Shown here piece by piece: positions 8,188 to 16,968 of a stretch of 64,000 nucleotides of DNA; within the stretch, counting starts at the first letter, position 1, and each line of letters begins with the position of its first letter. The stretch is from assembly GCF_001404515.1 (NCBI RefSeq), contig NZ_CXWE01000005.1, positions 496,001 through 560,000 of the forward strand, read 5' to 3'. This DNA comes from Roseibium album. GTDB lineage: Bacteria; Pseudomonadota; Alphaproteobacteria; Rhizobiales; Stappiaceae. A program made the position numbers and the translations under genes. The notes under the pieces were generated by a model, which was not told the DNA's origin, did not search any database, and saw nothing but the letters and a program-made list of their open reading frames with translations.

Positions 8188-9036
8188 ATGAATTATCGGC
8201 ATGCCTATCACGCAGGAAACATCGGTGATGTGCTGAAGCACACCGTACTTGCACGTCTGATCGTCTATTTCCAGCGCAAGGACAAGGCATTCCGGATCCT
8301 CGATACGCATGCCGGAATTGGCCGATACGACCTCACGTCAGAAGAAACCCGCAAAACGGGAGAATGGCAGCAAGGGATCGGAAAAATCCTGAACGCGGAT
8401 ATTCCCCTCCAGGTCGCCGAACTGCTTTCTCCCTGGCTGGACGTCGTTCGCAGCCTCAACCCGGACGGGGACCTTCGGACCTATCCGGGTTCACCTGACC
8501 TTTCCCGTCATCTCATGCGCACGAACGACAGGCTGACACTGACGGAGCTGCATCCGCAGGATTTTGAAATCCTTTCAGGTCTGTTTTCCGCAGATTTTCA
8601 GGTCAAGACCATTCACCTTGACGGCTGGCTGGCGATGGGCAGTTTTCTACCGCCGAAGGAAAAGCGCGGTTTCGTGTTCATCGACCCGGCATATGAAGTC
8701 ACCGACGAATTCGACCGGATGACAGGCGCTGTTTTGAAAGCGTGGAAAAAATGGACGACCGGCACATACGCTCTCTGGTATCCCCTGAAAGACACCAGAG
8801 CGATCAGACGCATGCACGAGGCGTTTGGTGACGCGGAAATGCGTGATGTCCTGTCCCTTGAACTGAGCGTCGGCAAAAGCGGACCGGACACGAGAATGCT
8901 GGGTTCCGGAATGACACTCATCAATCCGCCCTTCACGCTCGCAGATGAAATGAGTCGGATCCTGCCCTGGTATTGCGACATATTGCGGCAAGGACCGGGA
9001 ACAGGGTGGGACATCACGCAACTGATTGGCGAATAA
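8188..9036 (+). CDS. rlmJ: 23S rRNA (adenine(2030)-N6)-methyltransferase RlmJ
   Basis: A 282-aa methyltransferase that modifies A2030 of 23S rRNA using S-adenosylmethionine. The N-terminus MNYRHAYHAGNIGDVLKH is the hallmark of RlmJ, followed by LDTHAGIGRYDL (SAM-binding region). The catalytic motif, normally D-P-P-Y, reads D166-P-A-Y169 here (GFVFIDPAYE). This Pro to Ala change is visible in the DNA (gac ccg gca tat). Length and remaining motifs are normal, so the protein is otherwise intact. Family assignment is confident; full activity is not certain because of the motif change. Confidence 0.9.
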   Translation: MNYRHAYHAGNIGDVLKHTVLARLIVYFQRKDKAFRILDTHAGIGRYDLTSEETRKTGEWQQGIGKILNADIPLQVAELLSPWLDVVRSLNPDGDLRTYPGSPDLSRHLMRTNDRLTLTELHPQDFEILSGLFSADFQVKTIHLDGWLAMGSFLPPKEKRGFVFIDPAYEVTDEFDRMTGAVLKAWKKWTTGTYALWYPLKDTRAIRRMHEAFGDAEMRDVLSLELSVGKSGPDTRMLGSGMTLINPPFTLADEMSRILPWYCDILRQGPGTGWDITQLIGE

Positions 9037-9133
9037 CTCTCGTTCAAGGTCGTTTTTGCCGGATCTGGTTCTTGACCTTCCGGCTCCACTCCCCCATCGT
9101 CTGTCGCAAAGATTGCCTTTCGGAGATTTTGCC

Positions 9134-9580
9134 GTGCATTTCGCCCGTTTCGCCCTTCTGATTTTGTCCGCACTCGCTGTCTGCACAGCTTTTGTGGTGC
9201 CGTCTGTTGCAGATGAGAATCGCGCCTACTGGTCACTAAGTGGCAAAAAGCGATTGCCTGACTGCACGGCTTCCTCGGTCCAGAGCGCCGTCGCGGGCTC
9301 TGTCGCCAGAGCGAAAAAAGACTACTACGGTGGCAGGACGATACTCGGTATCAATGAAATTCGGGAAGTCGCCTATCACGTCAATGGTGTCAGTCCGCTC
9401 GCCAGGCGCTATTGCACCGGTGAAGCCAGCTTGTCTGATGGTTCACTGCAGCACTTGCACTACCTGATTGAAGAAAACGCCGGCTTCGTCGGCGTGAGCT
9501 GGAATGTCGAGACATGCCTTGCACCGCTCGACAAATGGCATGTCTACGGCGCACATTGCAGTACGGCCCGGCCGCATTGA
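9134..9580 (+). CDS. Exported hypothetical protein
   Basis: A 148-aa protein from the GTG at 9134, which has a CGGAG eight bases upstream. Residues 1-28 form a signal peptide (MHFARFALLILSALAVCTAF). The mature part has a conserved-looking core with four cysteines (LPDCTAS, RRYCTGE, VETCLAP, GAHCSTA), fitting a disulfide-bonded periplasmic domain. The HLHYLIEENAGFVGVSWNVE segment recalls uncharacterised proteins of related alphaproteobacteria; I cannot name a function. It sits 13 bases before the RNase T2 gene, so the two are probably co-expressed. Confidence 0.65.
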   Translation: MHFARFALLILSALAVCTAFVVPSVADENRAYWSLSGKKRLPDCTASSVQSAVAGSVARAKKDYYGGRTILGINEIREVAYHVNGVSPLARRYCTGEASLSDGSLQHLHYLIEENAGFVGVSWNVETCLAPLDKWHVYGAHCSTARPH

Positions 9581-9593
9581 AGCTTCCGGAGAG

Positions 9594-10247
9594 ATGACGT
9601 CTTCAGGCTGCATAAGGTTGATTTCGGCATTTCTCCTGACGATGCTGCTGCCACTTCCCGCCTCGGCGGATCAGCCCGGTGAATTCGATTTCTATGTGTT
9701 GTCGTTGTCCTGGTCGCCGACCTATTGCAGACAGGAAGGCGATGACGCGAACCCCTACCAATGTGATGCGCGCAATCCGTTCCGCTTTGTGGTGCATGGA
9801 CTTTGGCCGCAGTATGAGCGCGGATATCCGCATTCCTGCGCGGGGCCGAAACGGATCGACAAAAGTATCGCCGTCACAATGGAAGACATCATGCCCAGCC
9901 ACGGGCTCGTGTTCCACCAGTGGCGCAAACATGGCACCTGTTCAGGTCTGACACCTGACGAGTATTTCGATCTGACCCGGCAAGCATATGAAAAAGTGGC
10001 TATCCCCGGGGCCTTTTCCAGGCTGGACAAACGTGGCAAGGCCTCGCCGGAAACGGTCGAAAAAGCCTTTCGACTGGCAAATCCCGGCTTGCGAAACAAT
10101 GCGATGGCCGTCACCTGTTCCAAAGGTGAACTGGACGAGATACGTATCTGCCTAACCAAGGATCTCGAATTCCGGTCTTGTGCGGGTGTTGACCGGTCCG
10201 GCTGTCGCGCAAAAAGCCTCTCCGTACCGCCGCCTCTGAGCCGTTGA
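9594..10247 (+). CDS. Ribonuclease T2 family protein
   Basis: A 217-aa exported RNase T2 homologue from the ATG at 9594, with a signal peptide of about 25 residues (LLPLPASAD). The first active-site block is FVVHGLWPQY with His68. The second is H108-Q-W-R-K-H113-GTC. In classical RNase T2 enzymes this block is HEWxKHGTC, and the Glu takes part in catalysis; here it is Gln109 (codon cag). Both histidines and Lys112 are kept. It probably degrades RNA in the periplasm or outside the cell, possibly with altered rate. It is co-oriented with the small exported protein immediately upstream. Confidence 0.88.
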   Translation: MTSSGCIRLISAFLLTMLLPLPASADQPGEFDFYVLSLSWSPTYCRQEGDDANPYQCDARNPFRFVVHGLWPQYERGYPHSCAGPKRIDKSIAVTMEDIMPSHGLVFHQWRKHGTCSGLTPDEYFDLTRQAYEKVAIPGAFSRLDKRGKASPETVEKAFRLANPGLRNNAMAVTCSKGELDEIRICLTKDLEFRSCAGVDRSGCRAKSLSVPPPLSR

Positions 10248-10312
10248 TCAAAGCGGACTGCCACGCGCAAAGATCCCTCAACCCTGTTCAGGCATCAGAA
10301 GGATACATAACA

Positions 10313-10960
10313 ATGAAACTTCGCTCGTCGCCACCCTCCCCTTTTGGCCGCAAGGTAAAACTCGCCATGGCGATGCTGGGCCTCAAGGACAGGATCGAAA
10401 TCGTAGAGGCCAATACAGCTGATCCTGCAGACAGTCTGAGGGGGCAAAATCCGCTCGGTAAAATCCCGGCGCTTGTCCTTGAAAATGGTGACGTGCTTTA
10501 TGACAGCGCCGTCATTCTCGAATATCTCGATTTCCTGGCGGGTGGCAACAAGCTCTTTCCTGCCGGCGAGGCGCGATTTGCAGTTCTCCGGGACCAGGCC
10601 CTGGCTGACGGCATCATGGATGCCGCCCTGCTGCGCGTTTATGAAAAGCGCTTCAAGCAACCGGGATTTCGGGATCCCGCCTGGGACGCCTACCAGAGCG
10701 AAAAGGTCGTGCGCGGTCTCGCTTATTTCGAACAGAACACCCCGCCAGAGCCTGCTTCGGCGAAAGACGTGGATGCCGCCGGTCTGACGCTTGCCTGCGC
10801 ACTCGGTTATCTGGATTTGCGCTTTGGTGACGGTTGGCGCCGGGATCATCCCGGGCTTGTCAGGTGGCTGGCTGCTTTCGAAGTCGCGGTGCCGGCCTAC
10901 GCAGATACAAGACAACCGGCAGCACTGCTTCCCGACGATGCTGCAGTTGAACTTAAATAA
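10313..10960 (+). CDS. Glutathione S-transferase family protein
   Basis: A 215-aa protein from the ATG at 10313, with AAGGA upstream. The N-terminal thioredoxin-like domain is typical of GSTs: MKLRSSPPSPFGRKVKLAM, then NPLGKIPALVLENGDVLYDS, with the cis-Pro in KIPAL and the glutathione-contacting E/D-S pair replaced by DS. The all-alpha C-terminal domain follows from about residue 85. The active-site Ser/Cys region (SPPSPFGRK) matches the GST_N_2 style common in Proteobacteria. Substrate unknown; probably detoxification of electrophiles. Confidence 0.85.
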   Translation: MKLRSSPPSPFGRKVKLAMAMLGLKDRIEIVEANTADPADSLRGQNPLGKIPALVLENGDVLYDSAVILEYLDFLAGGNKLFPAGEARFAVLRDQALADGIMDAALLRVYEKRFKQPGFRDPAWDAYQSEKVVRGLAYFEQNTPPEPASAKDVDAAGLTLACALGYLDLRFGDGWRRDHPGLVRWLAAFEVAVPAYADTRQPAALLPDDAAVELK

Positions 10961-11029
10961 GACGTGCAAAATGCGGCGGCATGTCGGTACGACGGTCGCT
11001 GCCCGTTGCCTGTCCTTTCACTCAGGGAC

Positions 11030-14000
11030 CTATGAAGTCTTGGCCGGGCCACCCGGCAGCGCACGGCGTCCTTTCGCCTTCAGCAGACGGCGTCCGCTCG
11101 AAACCGACTGGCCGAAGTCTCTTTGCAACGCAAGCAGCGCTGGCACCAGCAGGATCACCAGGAACAAGCCGACACCCAGTCCATAGGACAGGGTGATCAC
11201 CGTCGGCTTCAGGAACTGGGCCTGACGGCTGGTCTCAAACAACAGCGGCGCCAGACCGAATACCGTCGTTGCCGTCGTCAGAACAACCGCCCGCAGACGG
11301 TCGCAGACCCCATTTACCAACGCCTGCCGGAACGAGTGATTTCTGGCATATTCATCAATGGTCGTGACCAGAACGATGCTGTCGTTGATGATGATACCGG
11401 ACATGCCGATAAAGCCGACGACCGAGAACATCGACAGCGGAACACCATGAATATAGTGCCCCCACAGCATTCCGATGGACCCGAAAGGGATGATGACCAT
11501 GATCATCAATGGACGCGTCCAGGATTCAAAAATCCAGCATAGCGTCAGATAGATGCCGGCGAGGCAGAGTGCGAAGCCGATCATTGCGTCGGAGAGGAAG
11601 GATTTTTCCTGTTCCGCCAGACCGCTCATCTCGCTCTCAACATCAAATTCGGCAGCCAGCTGAGGAAGCAGTTCATTTTCCAGGAGACTTGTTACCCGGG
11701 ACGCCGCTTCCGGATCATCTTCCGACACATCTCCGCTTACGGACAGCGTGCGCAATCCGTCGCTGCGCCTGACGGAAGCAAAGCCGTAACTGCTGTCGAC
11801 CTGAACGATTTCGCTCAGCGACACGTGGGTACCGGCATCTGTCCGGATGCGGGTCGTATACAGGAATGAGGCGTCCGTTTCCTCGTCCGGCATCAGGACC
11901 TTCACCTTGGCCGTTCGGCGGCCAACCGGGAATTCAGCAACCTCAATGCCTTCCAGACGGTTGCGAAGGATGCGGGCAACATCGTCTGTCGTGAATCCGA
12001 GCGCTTCGCCTTTCGGCGTCAACGTCAGGCTTAGTTCCGGTTTGTCGTAGGCAAGCGTGTCTTCAAGCGCACTTACGCCATCAAGCGGAGCAAGCGCCTG
12101 CTTCAGGCTTTCAGCAGCGGTCTTGAGGTTTTCCGTCGAGGTTCCATAGAGCCGGACATCAATGGCATCTCCACCCGGCCCGGATCGCTCACCGCGCAGG
12201 GCCAGTGTTTCCAGAAGCGGCGGCCGGTTGATCTCCTTTCGCCAATCGCCAATGAACTGAAATGCCGAGTACGGCCTGAGATCAGGATCGATCAATTCGA
12301 TGGAAATACCGCCGAGTTGATCGACATCCTTGCTGTCCGCCCCTCTCAATCCGCGTCCGGCGGTTCCTCCAACTGTCGACAGGGCGAACAGGACGGCTTC
12401 TTCCCCATACTCCTCGCTGTAACGCGTATTGACGACGTCCAGCGCCCGCTCGAGCTCAGCGATCATGTCTTTCGTGTCGTCCCGCTCGGCGCCGGGCATC
12501 ATCGCGATGCTGGCGGAAACGACCGAGCGTTCGGGGGCGTTGAAGAACCGCCAGCGCACGCTGCCGTCCATGAAGAGGGTCAGCGAAAGCAGCAGGATCA
12601 TGACACTGAAACCGAGAACCGGATACCTGACCGTGATGATCCAGTTGATGAACCGGCGGAACAGGTGCTCGCGGAACCAGACGAAGCCACGATTGAAAAC
12701 CCGGTTTGGCAGGTCGTACCAGCGCTGTTTCTTGCTGGCTGACAAGGCGTGGTTCATGTGTGCCGGCAGGATCAGGAAACATTCCACAAGGCTCGCAATC
12801 AGAACAACGGCAACGGTGAAGGGTATGTCCGCGATGAGGGTTCCGAAACGTCCTCCGATGGCGATCAGGCCGATAAAGGCAATCAGGGTCGTGATCGAGG
12901 CGCTGAAAACGGGTGCCGTCATGCGGCGTGCGGCAAGACTGGCGGCTTCTGCCGGAGGATATCCGCGGCGATGGAGCGAATCCGCGTGTTCGCCGACCAC
13001 AATCGCATCGTCGACCACAATGCCGAGGCAGATGATGAGCGCAAAGACAGACACCATGTTGAGGGTCAATCCGAAGGCATACATCAGGCCGATCGTCGCC
13101 ATCATGGCCACCGGAATACCGGCGGCGACCCAGAACGCGGTGCGCGCAGAAAGAAACAGGAACAGGAATGCCAGAACGAGACTCAGGCCGAACAGGCCGT
13201 TCTCGATCAATATGTTCATCCTGTCGATGATGTTCTGGGACCGTGTTCGCGTCAGCTGAACGACAACGCCCTCAGGCAATGTCTCCTGAAACGAAGCGGT
13301 GATCCTTTCAACGTCCCGCTGGATCGAGATGGTGTCGCCCTGCGCACTGCGGTCCACCCTCAAAACGACGGCGGGCACGCCCTTGTGGTAGTAGGCTCTG
13401 CCGCTCTCCACACCTTCCGTAACAATGTCAGCGACGGTGCGCAGTTGAAGTTTCTCACCCTGACTGGGCGCTTTCAGAACAATTTCGCCAAGTTCCTGTT
13501 CAGACCTGCGCGTCTGCCCGGTTCTAAGACGGGCACCGCTGCCGCTGACATCACCGGCCGGCGTCGTCTCCATTTCCGCCGAAACGACATCCGCAATTTC
13601 GCGAAGTGACAGATCATGTCGCACCAGCATGCTTTCGCCGACATTGATCCGGATGATCGGATTCGCAAGTCCCTGAATCGAGACCCGGGTTACGCCACCG
13701 CGAAACAGCACTGTCTGGAGATCTTCGGCAAACCGGGCCAACTGGTCGATATCGACCGGACCATAGATGACGACATCGGTGACACGATCACGGTACACGC
13801 CCCGGCTGACGACCGGTTCCTCAATTCCATCCGGAAGGCTCGAGCGAGCCTGATCAACAGCAGCCTTCACCTCGTCAGTTGCCTGACCCATGTCCCAGCC
13901 GTCTTCAAATTCCAGATTTATGGAAGCTCTGCCTTCGCGCGAGACGGACGTCGCTTCGTCAACACCATTGATCGCCAGCAACTGCGGGCCAAGAATCTCG

Positions 14001-14218
14001 ACAACTGAGCGATCGAGATCATCGGGCCCGGCCCCCGGCCAGGAGACATCTACATCGACTTCCTCGCGGACAAAATCAGGAAAAAATTGCGTTCTGATCT
14101 GTGTGCCTGCGGCAAGTCCTGCAATCAGCATCAGCGCCAGAAGCAGGTTCGCCGCCGTACGGTGACGCACCATGTAGTCCAGGAAAGACGCAAATCGCGG
14201 TCCGCCGGGAGAACGCAT
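11030..14218 (-). CDS. Efflux RND transporter permease subunit (HAE1-like)
   Basis: A 1062-aa inner-membrane pump of the AcrB/HAE1 group, driven by the proton gradient and working with a periplasmic adaptor and an outer-membrane channel. The N-terminal helix is followed by a large periplasmic domain (TQFFPDFVREEVDVDVSWPG). Helix 4 carries the proton-relay pair in CLGIVVDDAIVVGEH. The repeated second half starts near residue 530 (FRRFINWIITVRYPVLGF), and helix 10 region DSIVLVTTIDEYAR is present. The ATG at 14218 has GGAG eight bases upstream. It lies 49 bases after the adaptor gene, in one operon. No outer-membrane partner gene is adjacent. Substrate unknown. Confidence 0.92.
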   Translation of the reverse strand: MRSPGGPRFASFLDYMVRHRTAANLLLALMLIAGLAAGTQIRTQFFPDFVREEVDVDVSWPGAGPDDLDRSVVEILGPQLLAINGVDEATSVSREGRASINLEFEDGWDMGQATDEVKAAVDQARSSLPDGIEEPVVSRGVYRDRVTDVVIYGPVDIDQLARFAEDLQTVLFRGGVTRVSIQGLANPIIRINVGESMLVRHDLSLREIADVVSAEMETTPAGDVSGSGARLRTGQTRRSEQELGEIVLKAPSQGEKLQLRTVADIVTEGVESGRAYYHKGVPAVVLRVDRSAQGDTISIQRDVERITASFQETLPEGVVVQLTRTRSQNIIDRMNILIENGLFGLSLVLAFLFLFLSARTAFWVAAGIPVAMMATIGLMYAFGLTLNMVSVFALIICLGIVVDDAIVVGEHADSLHRRGYPPAEAASLAARRMTAPVFSASITTLIAFIGLIAIGGRFGTLIADIPFTVAVVLIASLVECFLILPAHMNHALSASKKQRWYDLPNRVFNRGFVWFREHLFRRFINWIITVRYPVLGFSVMILLLSLTLFMDGSVRWRFFNAPERSVVSASIAMMPGAERDDTKDMIAELERALDVVNTRYSEEYGEEAVLFALSTVGGTAGRGLRGADSKDVDQLGGISIELIDPDLRPYSAFQFIGDWRKEINRPPLLETLALRGERSGPGGDAIDVRLYGTSTENLKTAAESLKQALAPLDGVSALEDTLAYDKPELSLTLTPKGEALGFTTDDVARILRNRLEGIEVAEFPVGRRTAKVKVLMPDEETDASFLYTTRIRTDAGTHVSLSEIVQVDSSYGFASVRRSDGLRTLSVSGDVSEDDPEAASRVTSLLENELLPQLAAEFDVESEMSGLAEQEKSFLSDAMIGFALCLAGIYLTLCWIFESWTRPLMIMVIIPFGSIGMLWGHYIHGVPLSMFSVVGFIGMSGIIINDSIVLVTTIDEYARNHSFRQALVNGVCDRLRAVVLTTATTVFGLAPLLFETSRQAQFLKPTVITLSYGLGVGLFLVILLVPALLALQRDFGQSVSSGRRLLKAKGRRALPGGPAKTS

Positions 14219-14267
14219 TCATTCACTCCATTTGCGGCACATTCGCACGTGCCGTTTCAGACGTGTT

Positions 14268-15770
14268 CTAGCCCTTGCGGCCGCGTCCCTGCTCGAGCCG
14301 GTCAATGAGATCCTTGGGGACCATCGGCTCGTTCAGGAGCGCCAGCAGGCGCGCTTTCCGGTTCTCGGGCATGTTTGAACTGTTCAGTTGCTCGATCAGT
14401 GCAGCGCGCCGCTCCGGTTCCAGCGCAATCAGATCTCCCGGAGGCCTCGACGTTGCCTGTGGCACCTGTGCTGCAACGGGCACAGAGTTTTCCGTCCCGG
14501 CATCATCGACGCGTCGTGGTGTGACTTTCAGACCTTTGCCGAGTTGCGGAAGACGTTCGCGAACATAGTCGGTGCCGAAGGGTACATCAGCCAACAGGAC
14601 TTCGTTCTTCATGCGCCGCAGCACACGGGCGCGAATCTCGTCGATACGATCTCCGTCACTTACGATCAGGATCCGCCCGTCCTCAGTCACGGCAGCTGCT
14701 GGAACAACTGCAATCTGGGAAAGTTCCGGCTCCTCGACATCGACCTTGACGAAATCACCCGGTCGCAGCACCGTTCCAACTTCAATATCGAGCGTTGCAA
14801 AAAGCGTTCTGCCCGCTTCGCCTTCCGTTACGATCGCAGCAGCACGATCGATATGACCGGGCACTTCGACAGACCTGCCTCCAAGCTGAAGCGTGACGGC
14901 AACAGGTGCCTTGATCAGTTTGCCGCTGTCATCCAGCAAGCGTGAAAATTCCGCCGTGGACAAGGAGAATCTGACCTCGAGCGCCGACGGATCGATCAAC
15001 AGGGCCAGGGTTTCCGACGGACTGACACGGCGCCCCAAAGTCGCATCGACTTCCGCCAGGTATCCATAGAACGGCGCTGTCAGCGTGGTCTCATTCAGTA
15101 CACGCTCGGCATCTTCCAGGGCGAGCTGCGCACGCTGAACGGTCAGATCCATGCGTTCGATGCGCTTTCTGGCGGTAATTACGGATTGTAGACGGTTGTT
15201 CAGGGCCTGTTCCAGCGAGGCTACGGCGAGTTCTTCTGTTTCGACCTGAACTGCGGTTGAATAGCCCTTGTCGCGGAGCTGCAACTGACGCTCACGGGCC
15301 TGGCGGCGAAGATCAAGCTGACGGCCCGCGGCTTCAAGTTCCTGTTCAGCGACCACAATCGCTTCTTCAGCCTCGGCCTTTTGTGCGTCCGCGTCTGCAA
15401 GTGCGGCCTCCGCATCCAGAAACTGGAATTCGGCATTTGCCGGATCGATACGAAGCAGCAGCTCACCTTCGGCAACCGCAGCGCCGTCGCGGAATTTGCT
15501 GGCGACGTCCACCAGCCGCCCCTCGGAACTCGCCCTGAGCTGGAGCGTCCGCCAACTTTCGATCTGGCCATATGCAGTGGTTATCGGGCTGATCGATTGC
15601 GGAGCCAATTCAGCAACATTGACCGTGTAGCTGCGTTCGCGCGCCGGCCGCTGGCGCGCGGTTTCTTCCGCCGTCATCGCGCCATACAGCCTGTAGGCGC
15701 CGAATCCGGCGAATCCAACCATGATTGCCATCAATGCCAGACCGACAAGTCCGCGCATCAAAAACCGCAT
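14268..15770 (-). CDS. RND efflux periplasmic adaptor (HlyD/MFP family)
   Basis: A 500-aa membrane fusion protein from the ATG at 15770, preceded by a strong GGAGAGG. Residues 1-25 form the membrane anchor (MRFLMRGLVGLALMAIMVGF). A biotinyl-lipoyl-like half-motif (LRASSEGRLVDVASKFRDG) leads into a coiled-coil hairpin rich in Ala, Glu and Gln (about residues 110-190), then the second lipoyl half (APFYGYLAEVDATLGRRVS) and a beta-barrel domain. Unusually, about 60 residues follow the normal end (from about 440), containing EPERRAALIEQLNSSNMPENR, a helical extension of unknown role. It is the first gene of the operon with the RND permease. Confidence 0.9.
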   Translation of the reverse strand: MRFLMRGLVGLALMAIMVGFAGFGAYRLYGAMTAEETARQRPARERSYTVNVAELAPQSISPITTAYGQIESWRTLQLRASSEGRLVDVASKFRDGAAVAEGELLLRIDPANAEFQFLDAEAALADADAQKAEAEEAIVVAEQELEAAGRQLDLRRQARERQLQLRDKGYSTAVQVETEELAVASLEQALNNRLQSVITARKRIERMDLTVQRAQLALEDAERVLNETTLTAPFYGYLAEVDATLGRRVSPSETLALLIDPSALEVRFSLSTAEFSRLLDDSGKLIKAPVAVTLQLGGRSVEVPGHIDRAAAIVTEGEAGRTLFATLDIEVGTVLRPGDFVKVDVEEPELSQIAVVPAAAVTEDGRILIVSDGDRIDEIRARVLRRMKNEVLLADVPFGTDYVRERLPQLGKGLKVTPRRVDDAGTENSVPVAAQVPQATSRPPGDLIALEPERRAALIEQLNSSNMPENRKARLLALLNEPMVPKDLIDRLEQGRGRKG

Positions 15771-15899
15771 ATGCCTCTCCACTCGAACGGTCGCGCCTGT
15801 CAGCTGCATCACTCCGACCTGACACCGCATGTAGCGCTAAGTTCATGTTTTACCATGGATGTAAGGCAATTTTCAGAAAAGCTTGTATCCAGGTGTAAC

Positions 15900-15926
15900 A
15901 AAAAACCGGCCCCTTTCGGGACCGGT
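15900..15926 (-). terminator. Rho-independent terminator of the outer-membrane barrel gene
   Basis: On the minus strand, ACCGGTCCC pairs with GGGGCCGGT (one G-U) around a GAAA loop, and six T residues follow (15899-15904 in plus coordinates). It lies 27 bases past the stop of the barrel gene and separates it from the downstream efflux operon on the same strand. Confidence 0.9.
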
Positions 15927-15952
15927 CTTTTTGAAGCCGTTTGTGTTTGATG

Positions 15953-16621
15953 TCAGAATTTGTAGCCGACACCAAAGCGGACGAGCTGATTGCTGAAGTC
16001 CGAAGTCACACCGGTTCCGTTCAGGTTGAAATCCTGATCACCGAAATCCTGGTAGGCATATTCAAGACGCGCGGTGACATTGTTGGTGATCGCCGCTTCA
16101 CCGCCGGCACCAAGGGTCCAGCCGACTGCCGTTTTGCTGTCCTTGTCGCCATTGCCGGAAACTTCAAGATCCGCAAGCGCAAGACCGCCGGCACCGTAGA
16201 CCAGGTACCGGTCGAAGGCGTAGCCGATACGTGCCCGGACGTTCGAATTCCAGTTCGACTTGGAGGTGAGCGTCACCCCGCCGGCAGATTTCGTGTCTTC
16301 AAGATCCGACAGCGAGAAATCCGCTTCGGCACCGACCACGATGTTCGGCGTGACCTGGAAGTTGTAACCGGTGTAAAGACCACCGGCGATACCATTTGTA
16401 TCGGTATCCAGCTTGGTTCCACCGGCGCGATTGTCGAAATTTCCGAAAGCCCAACCAAGGTTGCCACCGATATAGAGACCGGTCCAGTCGATGCTCTGCT
16501 GCTGAGCCGGAACCGCCTCATAGGCCGGAGCCGGCGCCTGGGGCAAGTCCGCAGCCCACACCGGAGCATTTCCGGCTGTTGCGGCAGTCACTGCCAGGCC
16601 TGCGATCGCAAGACGTTTCAT
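15953..16621 (-). CDS. Outer-membrane beta-barrel protein (Omp25/Omp31-like)
   Basis: A 222-aa protein from the ATG at 16621, which has GGAG upstream; longer upstream frames look non-coding. Signal peptide of about 23 residues (ending PVWAADLP), then a Pro/Ala linker typical of rhizobial outer-membrane proteins (APAPAYEAVPAQQ), then WTGLYIGGNLGWAFG, the classic first strand of the opacity/Omp25 family. The strands alternate through to the C-terminal LVRFGVGYKF with a terminal Phe, the outer-membrane insertion signal. It is probably an eight-stranded barrel that stabilises the envelope. Single gene with its own terminator. Confidence 0.92.
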   Translation of the reverse strand: MKRLAIAGLAVTAATAGNAPVWAADLPQAPAPAYEAVPAQQQSIDWTGLYIGGNLGWAFGNFDNRAGGTKLDTDTNGIAGGLYTGYNFQVTPNIVVGAEADFSLSDLEDTKSAGGVTLTSKSNWNSNVRARIGYAFDRYLVYGAGGLALADLEVSGNGDKDSKTAVGWTLGAGGEAAITNNVTARLEYAYQDFGDQDFNLNGTGVTSDFSNQLVRFGVGYKF

Positions 16622-16968
16622 GAATGATACTCCAGATCCACTGTATCCATACTGAGTTGGCCAAATTCTTTGGCCGATTAAGAAGGACGGTTTCGTCGCG
16701 CCCTCACTCCCCCAATACGGACATATGGGGACCGTTTGTGGCGGATCAGGAATGAGATTTGGGAGTTTTGATGACGAAAGCAGGCAACAATCTGTCAAGG
16801 TGAACTTGCCGTTAAGACAAATGCAATTTGCAACAGTGCCGGTGCAAAGATGCTTGTCCTTGGGTTTCCCCATACCAATCTATTGCGTATAAGGCGCCCA
16901 ACTGATTTGCGTGCTCCCTCCGACAACCATGCGCGCAGGCCGCAAAAAACCCGAACCGGAATTCATAG
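16622..16968. other. Divergent intergenic region between omp and antiporter
   Basis: About 347 bases without a credible gene, holding the promoters of the outer-membrane barrel (minus) and the antiporter (plus). I see no clear operator or RNA gene. Confidence 0.5.

Noticed and set aside
12749..13609. A 286-codon plus-strand frame inside the RND permease gene
   Set aside because: Charged, repeat-free shadow of the minus-strand RND coding sequence; no ribosome binding site.
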